A stretch of 64,000 bases of DNA from Heterohyrax brucei (lineage: Eukaryota; Chordata; Mammalia; Hyracoidea; Procaviidae). Location of the stretch: NCBI GenBank assembly GCA_028571685.1, contig CM053162.1:70296351-70360350 (forward strand), in the 5' to 3' direction. The notes below the pieces were generated by a model. The model was not told where the DNA came from and made no database searches. It was given only the letters and a program-made list of their open reading frames with translations. Both the position numbers and the translations under genes were made by a program. Below, piece by piece: positions 53,985-64,000 of the stretch; within the stretch, counting starts at the first letter, position 1, and every line of letters begins with the position of its first letter.

Positions 53985-54085
53985 GCTGACATTATCCCGC
54001 AATGATGAGACCAACGAGGCACACAGAAAAGCAGTGACTTTCCTACCGTCACAGAGTGCAGGTGCTGGGTGGTTCATGCAGTCTG
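53985..54085 (+). repeat. MIR remnant
   Basis: CATTATCCCGCAATGATGAG then AGCAGTGACTTTCCTACCGT and CACAGAGTGCAGGTGCTGG follow the MIR core. Confidence 0.5.
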
Positions 54086-54129
54086 CACTTGAATAGGGTG
54101 CACCTCCTATGAACTATCATAGCGGTGTA

Positions 54130-54292
54130 AAAAAAAAAATGCCATTGGATCAATTCCAACCCTGTAGGACAGAGCAACCCTGAACCAGTAGAACTGCCTC
54201 ATAGAGTTTCCAAGGAGCACCTGGTGGATTTGAACTGCTGACCTTTTGGTGAGCAGCCATAGTTCTTCACCACTAAGGCACCAAGGTTTTCA
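54130..54292 (-). repeat. AfroSINE
   Basis: A run of A, then TGCCATTGGATCAATTCCAA to CACTAAGGCACCAAGGTTTT. Confidence 0.92.
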
Positions 54293-54747
54293 TGTCCTAG
54301 AGACGGGCGCAGAGAACTACACTGTACAGAAGTTGCACCAATACAGAAACATGACCGTTGGGGTGGAGAAGTGTACTGTGGGTGGTCAGGGCAGGTGGGG
54401 TGCATCTTCCCAGGCTGGGGCTGCTGGGAAGGTTTCAGAAGGAAGGAAACTTGTTCAGAGTACATGTGACTGAAGAAGTCAGAAAAGACGAACCAGAGGA
54501 TGGCATCGACACCATCATCCCTACACGTACATGCAGACACAAAAATGAGACTCTGGCTGGAACGCAGACACAGGATGGTGTTCTCCCAACTTCCCCGTGC
54601 TGCCGTAACAAAACATAACGCCAACGAGCAGCTGTAAAGAACAGGAGTTGATTGCCTCACAAATAGTTTGCACTGCTAGGCATCTCTGGGTTTTCTGTCA
54701 TAAAAGTAACAGGCATCTGGGCCTGGAAGTTTGATTGTTCCCCACTT

Positions 54748-54826
54748 CAAAACCTACTGCTGTTGATTTGATTCCAACTCATAGTGACCCTATAGGTCAG
54801 AGTAGAACTGCTCCATAGAGTTTCAG
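54748..54826 (-). repeat. AfroSINE 3' half
   Basis: AAACCTACTGCTGTTGATTT to ACTGCTCCATAGAGTTTC, where it stops. Confidence 0.85.
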
Positions 54827-55909
54827 GCCCCATATCAGTGATGGTGAAATCAGACGGGTCCATGAGGGCATGGAGTTTGCCTCGTTACTGAATTTAGGGG
54901 AGCCACAGTTTTTGATAGCAGTGAACAAGCCTGTTCTTTGCCCTGGAGTGAGACATGACTTCATCCTTCAACAGTGCTCACTGCAAGCTAACCCACGAGA
55001 CATGGCCTGACTAACGCGCGGTCTGAGTCTTAAATTCTTGGCACACCCAACAAGACACGTAGGAGCAGAAAACAAAACTGTGCAGAATCATCACTCCTGA
55101 CAATATTTACTGTAGAAACTAATGAAAAGCAAACCTACCTCCTACTTACATTTCCCAGTCAATCCGTTGTTAATTAAACCAGCAAACTGGATCCTGAGTT
55201 GAGCAAGTCTTGTGGGCAGCTGCTGAAGTGACATAACATTTGGGTGAATGTACTTCAGTAAACAGATACACAACAGAAAGCTCTCATTTCCGTGTTCCCA
55301 TGGACAATTCAGTGACATGACTTGTATTTCTTATGTCATGCAACTAACACTGTTATCCATTTCTAAATTTTTCCATCACCTTTAATAGGAGCTCAGTGTC
55401 CCCTGAGCAACGAGACCCCTTTTCTCCTTCAGGTGACTCTATTTTTGAAACTGGGAAGCAGATCCTCCTACCAGGGGCAGACAGAGTTCCTCAAACATCT
55501 TTAGATTCCCTACTTGAGACTGGGGGTCATTGAGGGACCCCTCTTCCAGTCCCCATATTCTCAGGGATTGTCCTCCAGGAGCTCCAGAATTAGTGCGGAT
55601 ACGTTCTGTCTCTGAACCCAGTGGAGTTTCCTGGCAGAGTATGCTGAAGATTGTTGACTTGGAAGCTCTTGTCCCTTCCCTAGCGTATTACCAAACATGA
55701 GCGAGTCACAGAGAGCAGGTCAGACTGAGACCATTCTGCCCAGCAGGCGGTCCTCAGCTCTGAGTTCAGGACACTGTGTTTCTCAGTGTGGGCCACGTGC
55801 CAACAGTCTTGACGCTTTCCCCCCAGGACTCCTTACTTACCCTTTCTTCCTTCAACTCACTAAACACGTATTGAGTGGTTACTAGACCAGGTGAACACTG
55901 TGACCAAAG
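54827..55909. other. Unassigned intergenic segment
   Basis: No gene or repeat recognised. A weak MaLR-like stretch may precede it at 54585-54700. Confidence 0.45.
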
Positions 55910-56352
55910 ATCAGATGACCGTTTTCACTCATATCATACGTGTGTGAAAGATGGTCAATGAATAAGGAAGACAGAAGGGTTGATGCCTTTGAATTGTGGT
56001 GCTGGAGAAGAGTATTGAATGTACCACGGACCGCCAAAAGAACCAACACACTTGTTCTGGAAGGAGTGCAACCAGAGTGCTCCTTGGAAGTGAGCGTGAT
56101 TAGACTACATCTTACATACTTTGGACATGGCATCAGGAGGGATCAGTCCCTGGAGAAGGACATCGTGCTTAGTAGAGTGGAGAGTCAGCAAAAAGAGGAA
56201 GATCCAGAAGAAGATGGACAGATAACATGCCTGCGACAATGGTTTGAGCATGAAAACGATCGTGGACATGGCACAGCAGTGGGCAGTGTTCCATCGTGCT
56301 GTGCACAGGGCCACTGGGAATCGGAACCAACTCAACAGCACTGACAGCAACA
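55910..56352 (+). repeat. RTE (BovB-like) LINE 3' end, longest sense copy
   Basis: The frame gives FELWCWRRVLNVPRTAKRTN, LEGVQPECSLEVSVIRLHLT and YFGHGIRRDQSLEKDIVLSR, the region after the RTE reverse-transcriptase. The tail GGAACCAACTCAACAGCACT is SINE-like. Confidence 0.9.
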
Positions 56353-56723
56353 GGTAGACTGGGAAGTCTGCTAGGCAACGCAGATTCCCATTTCTGCTCT
56401 CCGGGCACTGAACCTGAGACGCTGAGTACAGGTCTGTCTGTATAAACAGTGGAATGTTGTGTGGAAACAAACCAAATGTCCACCACTAGGAAAGTCAACT
56501 CTGTTGTGTTTGTTTTTTGAAAAATAGCCAAACAAGACCCCCTATTACCATTAAAAATTAAATGTGTTGGAAACGTAATCACGTAGTCTGGGTAGCCTAC
56601 CTGAAAAAAAAAAAAAAAAACTACAGAATTTATTTGCTTTGAAATTATTAGCAAAGATAGACTTAGAATTTTAAAAATGAGACAGCAAAATGAACTTAAA
56701 AGAAATTATACAGTAGATACATG

Positions 56724-56945
56724 GGACTAACTGGGCAGCTCCTGTCCAGAGGGGAGATGAGAGGGTGGAGGGGGACAGGAGCTGGCTGAATAGACGTGGG
56801 AAATACAGGGTGGAAAGCAGGAGTGTGCTGTCACAGGGTGCGGAGAGCAGTGAGAGTTAACACAGCAGTGTGTATGCAGGCTTTTGTAGGACAAACTGAC
56901 CTTATAAACTTTCACTTAAAGCATGATAAAGTATTTTCTAAAAAA
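56724..56945 (+). repeat. Afrotherian ~0.7 kb retroposon, 3' third
   Basis: CTGGGCAGCTCCTGTCCAGA, GAATAGACGTGGGAAATACA and the end TTTCACTTAAAGCATGATAA. Confidence 0.75.
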
Positions 56946-57577
56946 TTATACAAGAGAACATCAACCGGTGACCTGATGTTCTGATAAAAAGAAAGAGAAG
57001 GTCCAAATGGAGCACCTAGCTAGAGAAGCTACAGTCCGATCTAAGAGGACAGCAGTTTGGGTTGTGCTCGGTCCCTGTCACTGTCCCAGGAGGAGTTCAG
57101 TTAGTCAGGTGACAACAGAGGCTGGCCCAGCTGTGGATGGTCAGCACTCTAGTCATTACTACCCGTTGTTGCACGAGTCCAGAAATACTCCAGTAGCATG
57201 GTCTAAAATAATCCCACGTATCACAGACTTCTCACTCTCACCTGCATGTGTTAGCTGTAGAAAACACTCACTTTTTGCTGGTGGTGTTAGTCAGAATCAT
57301 TCCCACAGCACACAACAAAAAATTGTTACTCCATTGACTTGTTGAAAAAACTATGGCAATATGCTCTTCTAGTCAACGCTTTGAATAATTCAGTTTTTAA
57401 GAAAAAAAGCCGTAGCCTCCACTGATGAGTATTTCTTCAAGAAAATTTTAGTTTCCTGGATCTAAATCAGCAAAATGCTGGATTAGCGGAAGCCCCACAT
57501 TTTCCTTGATGGAAGAGTTTGCAGTTTGCTGGAAGAGTTTGAAGCTGTATTTGTTGAGAGTTTGACGTCGTGTAAGG

Positions 57578-57740
57578 ACCCCTGGAGGCACAGTTGTGGT
57601 TGACTGCTAACCAGAAGGTCACTGTTGACGATCATCAGTGGCTCTGTGGGAGCAAATCATGGGAGTCTGCCTCTGCAGAGATTTGCAGCCTTGGACACCC
57701 TATGAGGTCACCATGAATTGGGTTGACAGGACGCAGCCAG
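57578..57740 (+). repeat. AfroSINE, diverged
   Basis: GGACCCCTGGAGGCACAGTT, GACTGCTAACCAGAAGGTCA and CACCATGAATTGGGTTGACA. Confidence 0.7.
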
Positions 57741-57767
57741 TTTGCTTTGGTTGGGAGCAGACAGAGC

Positions 57768-57922
57768 AGGAAGCTCTGGTGACAGAGTGGTTAAGAACAT
57801 GGCTACTAGCCAGAAGTCTGGTGGTTCAAATCCCCTATCTTCTTTTTGGACAACCTGTAGGGCAGTCCTGCTCTGTTCTGGAGGGTCACTTGAGCCAAAA
57901 TTGACTTGGTGGCAACAAGTGT
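57768..57922 (+). repeat. AfroSINE
   Basis: GAAGCTCTGGTGACAGAGTG, GCCAGAAGTCTGGTGGTTCA and CAAAATTGACTTGGTGGCAA. It follows the previous copy by less than 30 bp in the same orientation. Confidence 0.88.
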
Positions 57923-58554
57923 GGCTTACTATTGATAGCATTAAAGCAGAAAAACTGTGACCCGCCTCCAATGTATCTCTTGATGGAGATCAGGGAGAGG
58001 TGGGTCGTGGTTTCAGTGTCCCCCCAGAACCTCCCCACAGCCACTAAAACCAGATAAAACTCGTTCACTAGTTCTTCCTCTGCCACCAGGTGGTCTAGTG
58101 TGGCCTCGATCCTGCTGTTTCTTCCACGAGATACGGAGGACACCAGGTCTCTGGTTGGATGGAATTTACGCTCAGCTTGCCAAGGTTTAGCTCAGCTCCA
58201 TGTCAGGAAGGAATGGCAGTGCCTGACCCAGCCAGGGGCCTGAGAAAGGCCCCCAGAGAGTCAGGGTGGTCCCCAGGCTGTCCCTGGAAGGCTCTTCCTG
58301 TGCCATCGGGTTTCACTGGGGAGGAAACGTGGGCCCAGAGGGGGCAGTCCCAGCAGCACTGCTGGCTTTGGATGCCCATGCCTGTCCGTGTTGCTGCTCC
58401 CCAGCTGCTCTTAGTCCAAGCGGACGCGTAGCCCGTGAGTCATCCTGACCTGGCCGCTCCGTCTCAGTCTCCTGTGTAGGCTGTGTTTCCAGCTTCCTTC
58501 TTACATGATCAGAGAGCTTTGGCCTGCTGGGCGTCCCTCCATGGTCTCACATAG

Positions 58555-58910
58555 CTTCCTCAAAGTCACCGTGTCCCAAACTGAATGGATCGTTCTCTAC
58601 TTACCCAGGCCTCCTCCTGTATTTCTCTTGTGATGAGTAAAGTCCTCAGCATCCCAGCCAACCCATGGCATTGGAGACCATCATCAATGCTTCCCCCTCA
58701 CTCACGCCGGATAATCCAGTCATCAGATAATCCAGTCAACGCCCAGCCTGGCTTCTTTCGTGTTATCAATGGTCCTCCTCTACCTGCTCTCCTCTGGATG
58801 AATCCTCGATTGCTGCTGTAGTTCAAAGCTTCATCGTTTCTCCCGTACACTTGTAATAGCTGGCTCACCAGTTGCTCTTCTGATGTCCATCCAAGGAGGT
58901 GCTATTGGCC
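58555..58910 (+). repeat. L2 LINE fragment
   Basis: TGTCCCAAACTGAATGGATC, GGCCTCCTCCTGTATTTCTC and CCCCCTCACTCACGCCGGAT match the L2 coding order (STCKTELI..F..PPPV region). It is ancient. Confidence 0.55.
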
Positions 58911-59409
58911 TTTTGAAAAGGACAATATAGATTTGTGAAGTGTGGTTCTAGCATCCGGCAGTTGTTAACCTCCATACCAGCATGCCTGGGATGTCAAGAG
59001 CTGTGAGGCTAGTTAACTAGTTAACTTTTCTTCCCACAAGGGATGCTGGCAAGGGCCTAATTGTTGGCCAAAGACCTAGGGAAGTTATGGGTCCAGAGCT
59101 CTCAGGGTATGACCTGGACCAAATCTGCTCCGGCTGGGGCTTCTGTACCCTGTAGGATAGGAATGCAGCTCCCCAGGGATCAAGGCTGCAGCAGAAATAC
59201 TCTCTCTTCCTCATCTATTCTCCTCCTCCAGTTTGGACTTTGATTTCCTTTGTCTTCCTCTTCTCTCTCTACATGTAGGGATACTTATTTCAGAGACAGT
59301 GAGGATATCGTTGCAAGCTTCAACTGTCATACAAATGCTAATTTCTCCCAAAGTTTCCTCTCTAGTCAAGACATCGCCTCTGAGCTTGAGACACCTGTCT
59401 ATTATGGAA

Positions 59410-59770
59410 ATTTACCCTATGAAATAAGTGGCTTTTCAAATCAGTTTAGAAAGGCAAACCTCTCAACAAAGAGTGCTCATACAAGTGGGAAAAAAGTTCA
59501 GCTAAATCCTTGAGCCATTTATAGATGTATACTCCTGATGGATAAATAAATCAATGTAAATTTTATAAAGCCTTAGAAGAAAATGTAAAAGTCCTGTTAA
59601 CACATAAATTCAAAGCCATAGAAGTGAAAATTGTTAAATCTGACTGGTGTGACACAGAGCAGCAGAAACAAAATTAGAGACCAGACCCCTGTTACAGCAC
59701 AGGATTTGTCTCTGGAGCAGACAAAGAACTCTTGCACAGGAATAAAAGACACAGGTACAATTCTGGATTA
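59410..59770 (+). repeat. Diverged L1 LINE ORF2 fragment
   Basis: GTGCTCATACAAGTGGGAAA, GCCTTAGAAGAAAATGTAAA and TCTGGAGCAGACAAAGAACT follow the L1 ORF2 order (NKWCWENW, TLEENLG and the block near RIYNEL). This also explains much of the 87-codon frame that ends at 59513. Confidence 0.55.
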
Positions 59771-60897
59771 ATTTCCAGAACATCTGAAGTTAAGCTGATT
59801 TAAATGTCCCCCAGCTGCTCCCCATAGCCACTCTCGCCCCGTGAAACATGTTCATAGTTACTCACGGAAGAAAAAAATGAATCTTCATGAAATATGAAAG
59901 TTATTTCAGTCTTGATGGCAATCAGGGGAGTTAAAAGTAGACCAGCACTTTTTCTTTTTTCCAAAGGGAAACTGGAGAGAGAAAACACAGGTGAGGAGAC
60001 AAGTTATTTCTGCAAGTAGTGAGGATGGGGTGAAGACGTCAGTGACAGATCAGAGGGCGATGTGGCAGCTGGCTGGAATTTAAAGCAAACAGGCTGTTTG
60101 ACTCAGCAGTTCCACATTTTATCTGTCCCCAGAGAAAACACAGAAGTGCCCGAGGATGTGCACTGCAATCCTGCTTGTTACAGCGAAGAGTGAGAAGCAG
60201 CATCCACCTCCATAAATGGCTGACTGTGCTGTGGCACACTGGTGACGCAGCAAACTGTGTTGTTAGGTGCACAACAGAACGAAACACCGCCTGGCCCTGT
60301 GCCGTGCCCACAATCGTTGTTATGCGTGAACCCGTCGTCGTAGCAGCTGTGTCCATCCATCTCCGTGAGAGTCTTCCTCATTTTTTTTTTGATCCTCTAA
60401 TTGACCAAACATGGTGATGTCCTCCGGAACATTCGTATTTTAAGGTACTTCTGAACTGTTAAATATTAGATATGTATGCATGGGTGAGAGCGTTCAGTGA
60501 GAAGACACAGGTTCAAACATGAAATGGTATCACACATTGTTAGGAGAACATCTAAAAACAAAGATAAAAGACAAATGGCTTCACCAAAGAAATGAAGTTT
60601 TTGGTAAAATGTGGGTAGCTAAGAAGGAGTTCAATCTTTGTTTTATCTTTTTTGAGAGTTTTATTATGAAAGACATCCATCCTTAATATTGCCATAAGAA
60701 AGTTAAAGAAAGATACCAGATACTACTCTTTCCGTTTACTACTGAAAAGTGAAAGAAATAAACAATACTGAAGAAACAAAAGGCAAACAATCACATGCGA
60801 AGTCCTTCCCTTCATGGAGTAGCAGGGGCTTGGGGCTGGGGACCATGGTTTCAGGGGAATGTCTAGGTCAACTGGCACAACAAACTTAACTGTGAAA
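59771..60897. other. Unassigned AT-rich intergenic DNA around a short RTE piece
   Basis: No gene recognised. T-rich and A-rich stretches only, apart from the RTE fragment at 60257-60425. Confidence 0.45.
60257..60425 (-). repeat. RTE LINE 3' end, short
   Basis: TGTTGTTAGGTGCACAACAG, CACAATCGTTGTTATGCGTG and CTAATTGACCAAACATGGTG. An internal piece after GGTGC is missing. Confidence 0.8.
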
Positions 60898-61600
60898 ATG
60901 TTCTGCACCCCACTGTGGTGGGTGGTGTCTGGGGTCATAAAAGCTTGTGAGCGGCCTTCTAACGTGAATCAGTTGGTCCCAACCCACCTGGAGCAAAGGA
61001 AAATGAAGAACATCAAAGACGCAAGGGAAATATTAGCTGACGAGACAAAAGGGCTGCATAAACCGAAGACTGTCTGCCTGAGACCAGAGGTACTAGATGG
61101 TGCCCTGCCAGCATCCAGAACTGCTCTGATGGAAACCCAACAGACAACCCCTGATGGAGCAAGAGAAAAGTGAGGTGCAGAACCCCAATTCATGTAACAA
61201 GAGCAAACTTAACGGAGTGATCTGACTGAAACTGGAGAACCCCAGAAGACGTGCCCCCAGACTCTCCATTGACTTATAACTGAAACCATTCCCGGAGCCT
61301 ACTCTTCAAAGATTAGACTGCACTGTGAAGCAGAGAATAACACTCATGAAGAGCACGCTTCTGAGTTCACGCAGACACGGGAGACCAAACAGTCGGGCCT
61401 CGTCTGGATCCTGGATGAGAAGGCAGGAAGGGACAGGAGCTTCTTGGATGGACTGGGAAACTTGGTTGGAAAGGGGTACTGTGCTGTCACGTTATAGGGA
61501 TTGCAACTTGTGTCGCATAATAAAATATGTATGAATTTCTGTGTGAGACATTGGCTTGAGCTATCAGCTTGCACCTAAACCACAATTTTTAAAAGAAAGA
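60898..61600 (+). repeat. Afrotherian ~0.7 kb retroposon, most complete copy
   Basis: TAAAAGCTTGTGAGCGGCCT, TGGTCCCAACCCACCTGGAG, GACCAGAGGTACTAGATGGT, AACCATTCCCGGAGCCTACT and the end CACCTAAACCACAATTTTTA. It defines the family length in this window. Confidence 0.75.
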
Positions 61601-61869
61601 AATGCTGCCTGGAGCTTGCGGGATTTTGAAAGGCTCAGCCGTAATAAGCCAGACACACCACCAGGTGGCACCACTTACCAATCTCGGGCTCAGCAGACAG
61701 CACGACAGCTCACCGTTGTTGTCCCCAACGCCCTACATCTTTAGAACCACTTCTGCAGGGATGTACCCTAGAAATGTCCCCCGAAGGCATAGTCTTGGAC
61801 TTCTGTCCCTCGCCTCTCTTGGGAGTAGGAAGGCCACTTCTGTTTTGCTGACAGGTGGTTGTGATATGA

Positions 61870-62028
61870 AAACCCCAAACCAAACCCATTCCTGTCGAGT
61901 GGATTCTACCCCGTAGAAACCCTACTGGACAGAGTGGGACTGACCCACGCGTCTCCCGAGAAGCAGCTGGTGGATTTGAACTGCCTACCTTTTGGTTAGT
62001 AGCAGAACGCTCAAGACAGTGCCACGAA
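61870..62028 (-). repeat. AfroSINE
   Basis: ACCCCAAACCAAACCCATTC to GCAGAACGCTCAAGACAGTG. Confidence 0.9.
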
Positions 62029-62164
62029 CTACTCACTGACTACCCTTTAGAAAAACGTGTGTGTTACAATTGCGCTTTGCAGACTTAACGCTTTGGACTC
62101 CAGTAGGTATTATTTCTTCAAGAAATTCGAAATCACGAAGTTTCTAATTAGCCTAGTACCCGTT

Positions 62165-62322
62165 TAAAAAAAAAAAAATTGCCATACAGTCAGTTTCCAC
62201 TCACAGCGACCCTACAGGACAGACTAGAACTGCCCTAGAGGGTTTCCAAGGAGCAGCTGGTGGATTTGAACTGCTAACCTTCTGATGAGCAGCCGAACTC
62301 TGAAGCACAGGCTACCAAGACT
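62165..62322 (-). repeat. AfroSINE
   Basis: A run of A, then TTGCCATACAGTCAGTTTCC to GAAGCACAGGCTACCAAGAC. Confidence 0.88.
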
Positions 62323-62559
62323 CCAGTAGCAACACCAGCAGCCATTCTCATCCAGCTGATGACACTGCTGTCTCTATGCTACCAGTCCTCCGTCTGTCCT
62401 GGGACACCCAGACACACAAGATCCCAGATTCCCAGCTGGCGGGGGGCTTTCTGGTGGAGAGGACACACCACAAAGCTGTTACCATCCACTGGTGGACACC
62501 AGATAGGTTTAAATGTGTATTTGAGGTTTATTTCTTTATTTTTCAAATTTGTATTTATT

Positions 62560-63010
62560 TTTGCAGTGTTTCAAGCGAAAGTTTACAATTCAAATCAGTT
62601 TCTCTTACTAAACTTTGCACACACTTTGTTACATGACCCTAACTGCTCTCCCAACACTGTGACAGCACGCTCCTTTCCACCCTGAATTTCCCGTCTGTCC
62701 CGTCAGCTCCTGTCCCCTTTTTTCTTCCTATCTCTCCTCCCAGCGGGAGCTGCCCACTTAGTCTCCTGTATCTCCTTAAGCCAAGAAACACACACCTCTT
62801 CACCAGTCATTGTATGTCTTACAGACGATTCAGTCTGTGTGAGGAGCTGGCCTCCAGAGAGTCCGGGTCGTGTCTATCCGGGACCCTCGAGTCTGTTAGC
62901 CCACCGAGTCTGATCTTTTCAGTAGAGTTCCAGGTCTGCACCCCACATCTCTCCCACTCCACCAGGGACTCTATTTGAGGTCATTTCTAATCCTATTTTG
63001 TGGCAGGGGT
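62560..63010 (-). repeat. Afrotherian ~0.7 kb retroposon, reversed
   Basis: AAGCGAAAGTTTACAATTCA is the reversed 3' end. GACAGCACGCTCCTTTCCAC and CCAGCGGGAGCTGCCCACTT correspond to the GGGCAGCTCCTG block of the plus copies. Confidence 0.6.
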
Positions 63011-63063
63011 TCATTGTCAATGACAATTTTTAAAGCTCAAAATACCAAAACTTCTATGAAGCT

Positions 63064-63215
63064 GGGAACCCTGGTGGCGCAGTGGTTAAGTGCTACGTCT
63101 GCTAACCAAAAGGTAGACAGTTCAAATCTGCCAGGAGCTCCTTGAAAACTACTCCATTGGCTCCATCGGGTCACTACTAGTAGGAATCAACTCAACAGCA
63201 GTGAGTTTGTTTTTT
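63064..63215 (+). repeat. AfroSINE
   Basis: GGGAACCCTGGTGGCGCAGT to GGAATCAACTCAACAGCAGT. Confidence 0.94.
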
Positions 63216-63735
63216 TCAGCTTCTGTGATATTGCATTTCCTAGATATCTAAGTGGAGATGGTGTGTGGTGGTTAATCTACGAGTCCAGGGTGCAGTGGAG
63301 CCCTCTGGACTAGAGACCCAAGGCCTGCTTCCGAGGTGGTACAGCTAAACACAGGGATTTGAACTGAGAGGTAGTAACTGATTTTTTTTCTCACCAGCGT
63401 ATTTCCTTTGATCATTTTTTAAGCCTTCTCTCACTTCAACCACTTCCATTCAAAAGACCACACCTTTGTAATTCGTCGCCTCAGGAAAGGATGCTGACAG
63501 GGGAGAACAGTTGGCATTGCTGGGGAAAGCCTGGATTTATCACAGAGATGGTCTTAGATGCCCACGAGGGTTCACATCTCAACAGAGGAGTGTTTCTGAG
63601 TCAGAATTCCTAAATGTCAATTAAGCTTCCAATGGGTGTGAGGGAGGGAAGTCTGGTGCTCAAGTCTGAGGAGTTGGTAAGATTCTGGAAAGGAATGGCC
63701 ATGGGGCCAGTCTCGGCAGCTGCAGATATCAGACC

Positions 63736-64000
63736 TGACAATTAAGTCCGTGAACTGCATTGTTCTAAGTGCTACATACCGCGTTGCTGACTATCACTAC
63801 GGTCGCCTTTTAAACACTCCCCATGGGAAGCTGTGCACAGACCCTAGTGCCTAGTCCACCCTTCAAAGCAATTTTGGAATTCTTTCTGGAATGGCCATTG
63901 CACACAGTAGCACGGTGGCAAGTTTGCATATGTAATTGTATAGTTGTCTGTGAGCGAGTTCTCAGCCATTACACAAATAGCTGCGTTGGAACACCCTCGC
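63736..64000 (+). mobile_element. Mariner-derived fold-back element, cut by the window edge
   Basis: It starts at the terminal repeat ACCTGACAATTAAGTCCGTG. The antisense left arm runs to TGGAATGGCCATTGCACACA, then the sense part GTTGTCTGTGAGCGAGTTCT and GTTGGAACACCCTCGC begins. It has the same layout as the copies at 29187 and 38645. Confidence 0.8.

Larger units (their letters stand above)
56946..58554. other. Unassigned intergenic segments around two AfroSINEs
   Basis: 56946-57577 and 57923-58554 contain only short chance frames and nothing recognisable. Confidence 0.45.

Noticed and set aside
55940-56344. 134-codon frame as a host gene
   Set aside because: It reads as the C-terminus of an RTE LINE (LEGVQPECSLEV, SLEKDIVLSR), as do the frames at 42159 and 29568.

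Overview
The window is nuclear DNA from an afrotherian mammal, probably an elephant or close relative. The clade call rests on about 40 copies of a roughly 150-160 bp AfroSINE. Its marks are a GGTGGCGTAGTGGTTAAG-type 5' box, a CTAACCAAAAGGT box and an AATCGACTCGACGGCA-type tail. They are accompanied by BovB-like RTE LINEs. The sequence cannot fix the species.

Two convergent protein-coding genes are recognised by their exons. GCFC2 (formerly C2orf3) is on the + strand. Its last six exons in the window (350-453, 6288-6364, 7973-8039, 9727-9873, 14461-14585, 18501-18618) encode the C-terminal ~212 residues, and the gene enters from the left edge. MRPL19 (mitoribosomal protein bL19m) is on the - strand and complete. 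Its six exons (37216-37318, 36972-37089, 32744-32862, 31916-32050, 27633-27814, 27288-27512) encode 293 residues. The stop codons lie 8.7 kb apart, tail to tail, as in the human 2p12 (DYX3) neighbourhood. MRPL19 starts in a CpG-rich promoter with a ZNF143-like site. One gene product belongs to nuclear pre-mRNA splicing and the other to mitochondrial translation, and nothing in the sequence links the two functions.

The most notable structure is at 9821-10316. There a 72-bp tandem repeat has copied the last ~53 coding bases of a GCFC2 exon together with its splice donor. The period is 24 codons, the frame stays open through all units, and six of the seven exon/donor junctions keep a GT. The exon could therefore end at any of several donors without a frameshift.

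The other kilobases are introns and intergenic DNA built from layered repeats. These include old MIR, L2 and MER5A copies, several L1 fragments, RTE LINE 3' ends, AfroSINEs, and mariner DNA-transposon remnants (some arranged as fold-back elements, one split by an RTE LINE). There is also a ~0.7 kb A-tailed retroposon family, ERVL-MaLR-type LTR fossils, three further minisatellites and several CA/GT tracts. From 37.45 kb to the right edge I recognise no gene.
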